Below are positions 12,343 through 19,168 of a stretch of 19,168 bases of DNA, piece by piece. A program made the position numbers and the translations under genes. This stretch comes from Fibrobacter sp. Lineage in GTDB: Bacteria > Fibrobacterota > Fibrobacteria > Fibrobacterales > Fibrobacteraceae. The stretch covers positions 1 to 19,168 of the forward strand of contig JAFZOV010000048.1 in assembly GCA_017550445.1 (NCBI GenBank). Direction: 5' to 3'. The stretch's first letter is position 1; the number at the start of each line of letters is the position of its first letter. Below the pieces are notes generated by a model, which was not told where the DNA came from, searched no databases, and worked only from the letters and a program-made list of their open reading frames with translations.

Positions 12343-13374
12343 ATGAAGGTTACAGTTTTAGGAACAGGTGGCTGGGGACTTTCCCTTGGTCAGGTTGTTT
12401 ACGAAAACAAGAACGATGTTATGTTCTGGACCAATTCCCAGGCCGAAGTGGACCTGCTCTCTACGGAACACCAGTACAAGGATAAGCTCCCGGGCGTAAT
12501 CTTCCCGGCAGACTTTAAGTATACGACCGACATGAACGCCGCTCTCGAAGGCTGCGAAATGGTTTTGATTGTGGTGCCGAGCCAGTTTATGGGCGGTGTC
12601 GCCAAGAATCTTGGCAAGTGGACTCCAGCCAAGGGTAAGGAACCGGTGGTGGTTTGCGCCACGAAGGGTATTCTCGAAGGCACGAACCAGCTCATGAGCG
12701 AAGTCTTGCTCGAAAACGTTCCTTGGCTCACCGAAGACAAGATGGTTGCCTTTAGCGGTCCGTCTCATGCAGAAGAAGTCAGCCGCCACATTCTCACGGC
12801 GATTGTCTCTGCTTGCGTGAACGAAGAATCCGCAAAGCTCGTGCAGAAGACCATGAGCTGCTCTTACTTGCGCGTTTACACATCCACTGACATTGTGGGT
12901 GTTGAACTCTGCGGTTCCGTGAAGAACGTGATTGCCATTGCTTCTGGTGTGCTTTATGGTCTCGAAGCTGGCGGCAAGTTCAAGATTGGCGACAACACTC
13001 GCGCTGCTATTCTTACTCGCGGTCAGGCAGAAATGTGCCGCCTCGGTAAGGCTCTCGGTGCAAAGCCCGAAACCTTCGCTGGCCTTGCCGGCATGGGTGA
13101 CTTGATTGTGACTTGCCTTTCTCAGCATAGCCGTAACCGCTATGTGGGCGAACACATCGGTAAGGGCGAAACCATCGAACAGGTTCTCGGTGGCATGAAG
13201 ATGGTTGCCGAAGGTGTTCCGACCTGCAAGAGCACCAAGGCTCTCGCCGACAAGCTTGGCGTTGAAATGCCGATTGTGAATGCTGTTCACGCACTCTTGT
13301 TCGAAGGCAAGAAGGTGGACGAAGTCATCAAGGAAATGTGGGGCCGCGAACTCAAGACGGAAGTCTGGGAATAA
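12343..13374 (+). CDS. gpsA: NAD(P)-dependent glycerol-3-phosphate dehydrogenase GpsA
   Basis: Cytoplasmic enzyme reducing dihydroxyacetone phosphate to sn-glycerol-3-phosphate, the backbone for phospholipids and the substrate of the upstream PlsY. The 343 residues start MKVTVLGTGGWGLSLGQ with the dinucleotide motif GTGGWG (7-12), then CATKGILEGT, AFSGPSHAEEV, the active-site lysine K194 in LCGSVKNVIAIASGV, DNTRAAILTRG, and GLAGMGDLIVTC: the complete family pattern at the usual length. AGGA at 12331-12334, 8 nt upstream, selects 12343; the open frame further upstream only crosses the repeat tract. A strong terminator follows 27 nt after the stop. Confidence 0.97.
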   Translation: MKVTVLGTGGWGLSLGQVVYENKNDVMFWTNSQAEVDLLSTEHQYKDKLPGVIFPADFKYTTDMNAALEGCEMVLIVVPSQFMGGVAKNLGKWTPAKGKEPVVVCATKGILEGTNQLMSEVLLENVPWLTEDKMVAFSGPSHAEEVSRHILTAIVSACVNEESAKLVQKTMSCSYLRVYTSTDIVGVELCGSVKNVIAIASGVLYGLEAGGKFKIGDNTRAAILTRGQAEMCRLGKALGAKPETFAGLAGMGDLIVTCLSQHSRNRYVGEHIGKGETIEQVLGGMKMVAEGVPTCKSTKALADKLGVEMPIVNAVHALLFEGKKVDEVIKEMWGRELKTEVWE

Positions 13375-13400
13375 GGCCTGCCAAAACCATTTTTGAAAGT

Positions 13401-13433
13401 TCCGCTGGATTCAACTCCGGCGGATTTTTTTTT
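13401..13433 (+). terminator. Intrinsic terminator after gpsA
   Basis: TCCGCTGGA (13401-13409) pairs with TCCGGCGGA (13416-13424), one U-G pair included, with a 6-nt loop and nine T directly after. It ends the der-plsY-gpsA stretch. Confidence 0.92.
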
Positions 13434-13443
13434 GCAGAGAACG

Positions 13444-14391
13444 TTATGCTTGTTTTCTGCTTGCGACGAGTACGATGGCGCCCTGCACGGCTTGGAATAC
13501 TAGCGGAAAATATCCAAGAAGTCCAGCCGAAAGAACAACTGGCGCGGGAATTCCTAGAATTCCTGTGAACAGGGCGACTTGAATGCCTTCGCGGACTCCG
13601 ATTCCGTTGAGCGAAATGGGGAGCATGGAGACGATAGTGGTGATGTAGGTAAACACCACCAGGATGCTGATATCAATGTCTTGTCCGACTGCCTTAAAAT
13701 AGGCGAAGGTCATGAATACGGCTAAAAATTGCAACCACAGGGAATCTAAAGACGAAAGAAAAACCTGTTTTTTGTGCTGCCTGTAAATAGACAGGCTCTT
13801 TTGCAATTTCGGAATAAAGGTGAGTTTGTTTAAAATGATTTGCGGGATGGGGACTTTGTCTGAAAAAAGGCAAAGAACTACGATGGCCGTACAGACCAAA
13901 AGGGCAATTGTCATGATGACGGTGTAGATAAAAGGAATTTCGGCTTTGTTAAGGGCGAAGGGGAGCGCTGCAAAAAAGCAGAGGAACATGGCCAAAAGCC
14001 CTTGGATGCGAGCCAGGAATACCGCCGAAACCGATTGGCTGGTCTGGTTGAATTTTTTCCCGAATGCCAGCGATTTTACGGCATCGCCACCGAAACCGGT
14101 GGGGAGTAGGTTGTTGAAAAAATACCCCATGGCGGTAAAGGCGTAATATGTCTTGAAGGGAATTTCTGGCCCCTGGACCGAAAGGCCTTTCCAACGGTTT
14201 GCCTGGATAATCATGGTCAGGTTGGCGGCAACGAGAGTGGCCAGGACCCATGGCGTCATTCCTAGGCTCCAGTTGTCCACGACACTTGCCAGCGGAATCT
14301 TGTAGAAAATGTAGGCGAACCCGCCCACGCTAACAACGAGCTGGAGTATCCGTTTGACAAAGAGCTTTACATTCGTTTTATTGTCTGCCAT
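13444..14391 (-). CDS. YbhN-like flippase-fold membrane protein (LPG synthase TM / UPF0104 family)
   Basis: Polytopic inner-membrane protein of the lysylphosphatidylglycerol synthetase transmembrane family; members are thought to move or handle lipid-linked substrates, but the substrate here is unknown. The 315 residues hold about eight hydrophobic segments, the conserved NNLLPTGFGGDAVK (93-106) and the late SLNGIGVREG motif, both typical. It lacks the soluble C-terminal domain of true MprF. The ATG at 14391 gives the usual family length; a start at 14457 would overlap the upstream gene. The ribosome binding site is weak. It follows the glycosyltransferase by 17 nt on the same strand, so the two are almost certainly one transcript and may act on the same lipid or glycan. 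Confidence 0.85.
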   Translation of the reverse strand: MADNKTNVKLFVKRILQLVVSVGGFAYIFYKIPLASVVDNWSLGMTPWVLATLVAANLTMIIQANRWKGLSVQGPEIPFKTYYAFTAMGYFFNNLLPTGFGGDAVKSLAFGKKFNQTSQSVSAVFLARIQGLLAMFLCFFAALPFALNKAEIPFIYTVIMTIALLVCTAIVVLCLFSDKVPIPQIILNKLTFIPKLQKSLSIYRQHKKQVFLSSLDSLWLQFLAVFMTFAYFKAVGQDIDISILVVFTYITTIVSMLPISLNGIGVREGIQVALFTGILGIPAPVVLSAGLLGYFPLVFQAVQGAIVLVASRKQA

Positions 14392-14408
14392 TGGACTCAA
14401 TATAGCAT

Positions 14409-15497
14409 TTATAGGCTTTCTGCAACTTCCCGGATTTTTCGGGCGCTTTCTTCCCAAGAGAATCTAGATACCCAGGCGTCGATTTCGGCATCGTATTTGC
14501 CCTTGTCGTCGATTGATTTTTCAAGGGTGTCGGCGATGCTTGCCGGGTCGGTGGGGTCAAAGTAGTTGGCGATGTTTCCGCCCACTTCGGGCATAGACGA
14601 CGTCTTGGAGCAGGCGACAGGGGTCCCGCAGGCGAATGCTTCAAGGATCGGCAAGCCAAAACCTTCGTACAGCGAGGGCAATACGAATAGGTCTGCCAGA
14701 TTGTAGAAATTCACCAAGTCGTCTTGGCTGACCATGCCGGCATGAATGGTTAAGTCTTCTATGCCGAGCTCTTTTTCTTGAGTTGCCTTGGTGCGACCAT
14801 CAAAGGCTTTGCCCACAAAAATCAGGCGACAATTTTCTTTGCCTTTCATTTGAGCAAAACCTTTCAGCAGTCCGTTCAGGTTTTTGTGGGGCAGCAAATT
14901 TCCAACGTACAGCAGAATTTTCTTGTCGCGGGGAATGTTGAATTTTTCGTACAGGTAGTCATATTCTTCGGGTTGCTTGCGGACGAATTCGCTACCGACG
15001 CCAGAAGGAATGACCGCAATCTTGGATTCGTCTGTCTTGCAAATACGCAACAGATCGCGTTTGGTGCTTTCTGAAACTGCGATAATTCGGTCGGCTCGCT
15101 TGCTTACGAACCAGAAGATAAACTTGAAGTACAAGTGCACCAGCTTGAAGGGCAAAAATTCGGGGTAAATCAGGTGGGTGAGATCGTGAATCGTCACTAT
15201 CATCTTGCCGCGGTAGAACAGCGGCACATTGCAGTGCGGAATGTGCAAAACATCGGGCTTTTCACGGTAAAGGGCCCGATAGGGGAATTTCAGCTGTTCC
15301 TTGTACCCGTAAATGCTGCTGATAAACGGAATATGCTTGGGAACTATCTTGTAGGCTTCCAAGTCTTTTGGGTCCCCAAGGGCAATTTTATAGCCCACGT
15401 CCCTGAGCCAATGCTGAATGCAGGTGCCAATGCCTGAACGGGAGACCATGCGGGCGTCAATGGCGATTTTCAAGTCTTTTTTGGGGGTGCCGTTCAT
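14409..15497 (-). CDS. GT4 family glycosyltransferase (GT-B fold)
   Basis: Retaining glycosyltransferase using a nucleotide sugar, likely in cell-surface polysaccharide or glycolipid synthesis. The 362 residues open with KIAIDARMVSRSGIGT, the N-terminal Rossmann start of GT4 enzymes acting on mannose-like sugars; HDLTHLIYP and IIAVSESTKRDL follow, then YVGNLLPHKN (197-206) and the donor-binding E-x7-E segment EGFGLPILE (278-286) in PSLYEGFGLPILEAFACGTPV. The N-terminal domain looks shortened, with CIQHWLRDVG running straight into YKIALGD. The start at 15497 is taken because the longer frame adds Lys/Phe-rich residues without a ribosome binding site; the site at 15497 is also weak. A YbhN-like gene follows. 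The acceptor cannot be told from sequence. Confidence 0.88.
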   Translation of the reverse strand: MNGTPKKDLKIAIDARMVSRSGIGTCIQHWLRDVGYKIALGDPKDLEAYKIVPKHIPFISSIYGYKEQLKFPYRALYREKPDVLHIPHCNVPLFYRGKMIVTIHDLTHLIYPEFLPFKLVHLYFKFIFWFVSKRADRIIAVSESTKRDLLRICKTDESKIAVIPSGVGSEFVRKQPEEYDYLYEKFNIPRDKKILLYVGNLLPHKNLNGLLKGFAQMKGKENCRLIFVGKAFDGRTKATQEKELGIEDLTIHAGMVSQDDLVNFYNLADLFVLPSLYEGFGLPILEAFACGTPVACSKTSSMPEVGGNIANYFDPTDPASIADTLEKSIDDKGKYDAEIDAWVSRFSWEESARKIREVAESL

Positions 15498-15587
15498 CGT
15501 ATTCTTTTGTAAAAATAGGCCTTTTTTAAAGAAAAATACATTTTTTTGCAAAAACAGATGATTCTAATTACATCTAAAATGAAAAAT

Positions 15588-15616
15588 TTGCAAAAGAAAA
15601 CGTGTTTTGTTATATT
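15588..15616 (+). promoter_or_regulatory. Promoter of the LamG lipoprotein gene
   Basis: TTGCAA (15588-15593), a 17-nt spacer, TATATT (15611-15616). The ribosome binding site GGAG (15636-15639) then precedes the ATG at 15647 by 7 nt, leaving a leader of about 25 nt. Confidence 0.65.
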
Positions 15617-15646
15617 ATTCTTACTTGAAAGAAATGGAGAACAAAA

Positions 15647-17479
15647 ATGAGTAAGAAAACAGTGAAATGGCTTTCGGCTTCATCTTTGGTGCTGATGGGC
15701 GCTTTTCTTTGGGGATGCTCCGGGTCGGAATCTTCGGCAGAAAAGGTGATTTCCAATGATGAACCCGCGTATCAGAAGAACGATGCCGCACAGATGTGGG
15801 CTCGAATCGATGAACTGGGCATTGCCGGCTATTTCGATTCTCTTTCTCAAGACCTGGGGTCTCCCGTTATTGGAGGTTCAGCCCTTGTGAATGGCCGTTG
15901 TGCCGCTCCGGCGCTCGCCATGGATGACAACACTCGCTACCTGGACGAACTGGAAACTCTCTTTGACGAAGGTGAACAGGTCGAAGGCGTTTGCGGCAAG
16001 GGCCTCAAGCTGCAAGATGGCCAGGTGGCACCTCTCGGTGTGAACCTGATTGACTCCATGAAGGTGGGGACGGTGGAATTCTGGTTCCGCCCGAACGAAG
16101 ACTTTTATGACAAGGCACGTACCCTTCTGGGTAACGATGGTGCCCGTATCCATTTCTTCTACAAGGATGGCGAACTTTATTTCCAGAAGAACCATCATAA
16201 CCTGCATTACTACGTAAACGGCAAGGCAAAGCTCAAGGACGACTGGAACCTGATTGCAGGCCAGTGGGGTGATGGTTACATGAGTGTGTGGCTCAATGGC
16301 AAGATGGTTGCCCGTTGGGAACATGCTGAAGGCTATGCTCCGGCACAGCGCGGAATCCCGTTTGAAAACCTGGTGGTTATCGGTTACAAGTCCAGCTGCT
16401 GCATGGAAGGCCCCGGTCAGTATGCTGCTATGACTACATCGGGTTCTTTCGACCAGTTCAGAATTTCCAATATTCCGCGTTACAAGATGGCTGATGTTGC
16501 CGAAATCGATATTTCGAGCCTCGATACAGCTGCTGTCGATACTCTGCCGAAGAATCCCGTGTTGGATGATACTTTGGTTAACGACACGGCGGTGTTTGAT
16601 ACGGTTCCTCTATGCTGCTATGATACCATTCCGTTTGATACCAATGAAAAAATCGATACGTTGCCTCCGTTGGTTCCGACGCTGTGGACTCAGTTGAATA
16701 CCTACGGTTCCCGCTACTTTGTAAATGTTGACGCTCCGGTGGCTTCTGTCGCTGTACAGAAGTGCCCAAGCCCGGCTTTGGTCATGGACGATTCTACCCT
16801 TTACATGGATGAACTTGAAACCATTTACAGCGAAGGTGAATTGGTGGATGGCGTTTGTGGCAAGGCTCTTTCCCTGAAGAGTGGCGAAGTTGCTCCTACC
16901 GGAATCAACCTGATTGACCCCATGGCAGAAGGTACGGTTGAATTCTGGTTCCGTCCGGGTGAAGATTTCAACGAAAATGCCCGCACCCTTTTGGGTAATG
17001 ACGGAGCCCGCGTTCACTTCTTCTATAAGGAAGGAGTCCTTTATTTCCAGAAGAACCTTTCCAATCGTCACTACTTTGTGAAGGGTTCTGTTGAATTGAA
17101 GAATGATTGGAACCATATTGCCGGTCAGTGGGGCAACGGAAAACTGAGCCTTTGGGTAAACGGCCAGGAATTGGCTAGTATCAATCATAACGAAGGTTAT
17201 GAACCGGCAAGCCGTAACAACCCCTACGAGAATTTGTTCGTGATGGGTTTCAAGTCCAGTTGCTGCATGGAAGGCCCGGGTCAGTCCAGCGCCATGACGA
17301 CTTCGGGTGCATACGACCAGCTGAGAATTTCCAATGTGGTTCGTTATATCCCGGAAGATTTGTCCTCGGTAGTTGAACCGGATACCACAATTACTTTTGA
17401 TGCGGCCTATACCGGAGTTATCGATATCATCGATACCATGCCCGCAATTAAGCCGATCATCCCGCGCGACTCGCTCTAA
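15647..17479 (+). CDS. Lipoprotein with two LamG/concanavalin-like domains
   Basis: Surface or periplasmic lipoprotein; probably binds carbohydrate or another surface ligand, specificity unknown. The 610 residues start with a signal and lipobox ending L-W-G-C (Cys24). Two homologous domains of about 200 residues run from Cys85 to about 283 and from Cys373 to about 571. Both contain DELET, GVCGK, VNLID/INLID, GTVEFWFRP, ARTLLGNDGAR, LYFQKN, AGQWG, SSCCMEGPGQ and TTSG..DQ.RISN, the last resembling the LamG beta-sandwich end. The linker (about 290-350) is rich in Asp/Thr/Pro (DTLPKNP, FDTVP, CCYDTIPFDT), typical of exposed spacers. Start fixed by GGAG and promoter. Single-gene unit closed by a terminator; divergent from the glycosyltransferase. 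Confidence 0.88.
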   Translation: MSKKTVKWLSASSLVLMGAFLWGCSGSESSAEKVISNDEPAYQKNDAAQMWARIDELGIAGYFDSLSQDLGSPVIGGSALVNGRCAAPALAMDDNTRYLDELETLFDEGEQVEGVCGKGLKLQDGQVAPLGVNLIDSMKVGTVEFWFRPNEDFYDKARTLLGNDGARIHFFYKDGELYFQKNHHNLHYYVNGKAKLKDDWNLIAGQWGDGYMSVWLNGKMVARWEHAEGYAPAQRGIPFENLVVIGYKSSCCMEGPGQYAAMTTSGSFDQFRISNIPRYKMADVAEIDISSLDTAAVDTLPKNPVLDDTLVNDTAVFDTVPLCCYDTIPFDTNEKIDTLPPLVPTLWTQLNTYGSRYFVNVDAPVASVAVQKCPSPALVMDDSTLYMDELETIYSEGELVDGVCGKALSLKSGEVAPTGINLIDPMAEGTVEFWFRPGEDFNENARTLLGNDGARVHFFYKEGVLYFQKNLSNRHYFVKGSVELKNDWNHIAGQWGNGKLSLWVNGQELASINHNEGYEPASRNNPYENLFVMGFKSSCCMEGPGQSSAMTTSGAYDQLRISNVVRYIPEDLSSVVEPDTTITFDAAYTGVIDIIDTMPAIKPIIPRDSL

Positions 17480-17502
17480 AAAATCGGATTTTTCAGAATC
17501 GC

Positions 17503-17527
17503 AAGCACCCCGCCGGGGTGCTTTTCT
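17503..17527 (+). terminator. Intrinsic terminator after the LamG lipoprotein gene
   Basis: AAGCACCCC (17503-17511), loop GCC, GGGGTGCTT (17515-17523) followed by TTCTT: a 9-bp GC-rich stem 23 nt past the stop. Confidence 0.9.
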
Positions 17528-17546
17528 TGAATGAAGAACTATTTAC

Positions 17547-17554
17547 TAAATTGC
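17547..17554 (+). promoter_or_regulatory. Putative dnaE -10/-7 element TAAATTGC
   Basis: TAAATTGC (TAnnTT type) ends 4 nt before the dnaE ATG; no ribosome binding site fits in between. It parallels the valS, dinJ and der starts. It is weaker than those because the last two bases differ from TTTG. Confidence 0.35.
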
Positions 17555-17558
17555 GGGT

Positions 17559-19168
17559 ATGGCATTTGTTCACCTGCAAGTTCATTCTGAATTTTCTGTT
17601 TTACAGTCTTCTGCTCGTCTAGACGGCATTTTGGCTGCCGCTGCTGACGAAAACGCACCTGCAGTCGCTTTGACTGACCATGGCGCAATGTTCGGTATTC
17701 TAGAAATCCAGACCCGCGGAAAGGACATGAACAAGGCCCGCAAAGAAAAGGGACTTCCGCCGGTAAAGACGATTTACGGCTGCCACATTTACGTGGATAC
17801 GTCGAGTGCAAACCAGAAAGATCCCATGACCTTTGAACGGCTCACGCTGTTGGTCGAAAATGAGGCGGGGTATTATAACCTGCTCCGTATCGTAAGCTAC
17901 CGTTACGAAGATGGGGATCGTTGGGCTGAAATTCCTTCGGTGCCGCTTTCGGTGATAGAAGAACATAAAGAAGGCATTATTGCCATTGCAGGTGATTTCT
18001 TTAGTAAGTATGGCCAGAATGTGGCTTCGGGGCGCAATAGTGTTGCCCGCGAATACATGGAAGCTCTGGACAAAATTTTTGACCATGACCATCTTTACAT
18101 TTCGGTGTGCGATAACGGCGTTCCGGCTCAAAAACTGCTGAACGATTATAATGTCCAGTTGGCTGGTGAACTGGGTCGTGAAATTGTGGCAGTAGCCGAC
18201 GTCCATTACATTAAGGCGGAAGATGCCGAAGCGCATAAGGTCTTGCGTTGCATTTCACTGAAAGAAACGCTGAACGGTTTTGATGATAAACGTTTCCCGA
18301 CGGACAAGTTCTATTTCCGCAGTGAAGCCGAAATGGTGGAACTGTTCGGCAACATTCCAGGTGCCATCGAAAATACGGTGAAGATTGCGGAACGTTGCAA
18401 TTACACGGTCAAGACCGGTATCGGTGATGAATTCTGGCCGCGATTCAAGATTCCCGAAGATTTCCTTGCCTCTGATGAATACCAGAACATCAAGGCGATT
18501 ATGAAGGCGGAATACGACGCGGAATACCCCGTTGTGCGTGAACGCGAACTCAAGGGCGTCATCAAGGACAAAAAGAAAAAGGTGACGGCGACTTATTGTG
18601 CCGACAAGGGAATTGCCGAAGACGCCTTGACCGATGAAGACAAGGCGGAAATTGAACGCCTGTCGCAACCGGAATTTTTTGATGCTGATGACAACAAGGC
18701 TTGGGAAAAGAGTATTCGCCGTTGGTGCAAGCCGGGCGGCGATGCTGATATTTATATTACGCATCTTTGCAATCAGCGCCTGCAGTGGCGTTTCCCGAAA
18801 GAGGATTTCAAGTTCCCTGCCCACGATACTGATGTGGGCAAGCGCATGTACAAGGAACTGAACTGTATCCGTAACATGAACGTTGCGGGCTACTTGCTCA
18901 TTGTGTGGGACTTCATTAACTGGGCTCGTGAACACGGAATTCCCGTGGGACCGGGCCGTGGTTCTGCTGCTGGTTCCTTGGTCACCTACATTATCGGTAT
19001 TACCGACATTGACCCGCTCACTTTCGATCTCCTTTTTGAACGATTCCTGAACCCCGAACGTGTGTCGATGCCTGATATTGATACCGACTTTGCAGACCGT
19101 GACCGCGGTCGTGTGATTCAGTACGTGACGGATAAGTACGGCAAGGAATGCGTGGGCCAGATTATTAC
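17559..19168 (+). CDS. dnaE: DNA polymerase III alpha subunit, N-terminal part (runs off the right edge)
   Basis: Catalytic subunit of the replicative DNA polymerase. The window holds 536 codons of a protein usually near 1150 residues. It starts [16 protein letters not shown], the PHP domain, with [10 protein letters not shown] following; the first H-x-H pair is Q-V-H, comparable to R-V-H in E. coli, so the PHP metal site may be inactive. Later come [43 protein letters not shown], and the polymerase aspartates in PDIDTDF (505-511). Between [10 protein letters not shown] (near 300) and [10 protein letters not shown] (399) there are about 95 charged residues not present in E. coli DnaE. The ATG at 17559 fits the family start; no Shine-Dalgarno precedes it. 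The 3' half is outside the window. Confidence 0.96.
   Translation, partial: MAFVHLQVHSEFSVLQSSARLDGILAAAADENAPAVALTDHGAMFGILEIQTRGKDMNKARKEKGLPPVKTIYGCHIYVDTSSANQKDPMTFERLTLLVENEAGYYNLLRIVSYRYEDGDRWAEIPSVPLSVIEEHKEGIIAIAGDFFSKYGQNVASGRNSVAREYMEALDKIFDHDHLYISVCDNGVPAQKLLNDYNVQLAGELGREIVAVADVHYIKAEDAEAHKVLRCISLKETLNGFDDKRFPTDKFYFRSEAEMVELFGNIPGAIENTVKIAERCNYTVKTGIGDEFWPRFKIPEDFLASDEYQNIKAIMKAEYDAEYPVVRERELKGVIKDKKKKVTATYCADKGIAEDALTDEDKAEIERLSQPEFFDADDNKAWEKSIRRWCKPGGDADIYITHLCNQRLQWRFPKEDFKFPAHDTDVGKRMYKELNCIRNMNVAGYLLIVWDFINWAREHGIPVGPGRGSAAGSLVTYIIGITDIDPLTFDLLFERFLNPERVSMPDIDTDFADRDRGRVIQYVTDKYGKECVGQII

Noticed and set aside
12358..13290. 310-codon minus-strand reading frame
   Set aside because: Antisense shadow of gpsA, caused by its codon bias; the translation is rich in His/Asn and resembles nothing.
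13444..14391. MprF (lysyl-phosphatidylglycerol synthase)
   Set aside because: Only the membrane half of that family is present; there is no aminoacyl-transferase domain, so the YbhN/UPF0104-like name is safer.

Overview
The window looks like chromosomal DNA of a Fibrobacter-like bacterium (phylum Fibrobacterota), placed by inference and not by a database search. The grounds are secreted glycan-active enzymes with a basic C-terminal tail carrying a D-x-x-G-[RH]-x-V motif, abundant Cys-lipoproteins, a DUF4143 ATPase, TAnnTTT promoter elements of the Bacteroidetes/Fibrobacter type, and housekeeping genes biased to GCC/CGC/AAG codons. Confidence in the genus is moderate.

Layout. 1-194: 5' end of valS (minus). 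195-598: no gene; a heptamer tandem repeat, three palindromic elements that keep one design while their stem sequence changes, and an AT-rich stretch. 599-6665: accessory region, visibly more AT-rich at its start. It holds a 37-codon tail resembling a type I restriction HsdR subunit, an mcrB-mcrC pair (McrBC-type nucleotide-dependent restriction), a DUF4143 ATPase gene on minus bracketed by related repeats, two arrays of 23-bp tandem repeats, a RelB/DinJ-type antitoxin with no toxin beside it, and a small protein with a 24-residue FxxC ladder. 6666-10077: a minus-strand secretory block with a small lipoprotein, a DUF4832-like secreted glycosidase candidate and a GH18 chitinase-like protein. 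10204-13374: housekeeping genes on plus, der, plsY and gpsA, ending at a terminator. 13444-15497: minus-strand pair of a GT4 glycosyltransferase and a YbhN-like membrane protein. 15647-17479: a lipoprotein with two LamG-like domains. 17559 to the end: 5' part of dnaE.

How the parts work together. plsY and gpsA are consecutive steps around glycerol-3-phosphate in phospholipid synthesis. The glycosyltransferase/YbhN pair is probably one transcript for a cell-surface glycan or lipid. The two secreted carbohydrate enzymes share a C-terminal sorting-like tail. The accessory region reads as a defence hotspot where a type I restriction system seems to have been lost and McrBC sits in its place.

Most notable signals: (1) an in-frame internal start with a strong ribosome binding site just before the McrB Walker A motif, the architecture that yields the short McrB form in E. 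coli; (2) near-identical repeats on both sides of the DUF4143 gene together with two different 23-bp arrays of three units each; (3) valS, dinJ, der and dnaE lack Shine-Dalgarno sequences and have a TAnnTT element 4-8 nt before ATG, predicting leaderless mRNAs; (4) palindromes at 274-442 and 8781-8802 with covarying stems; (5) a 110-nt der/plsY overlap.
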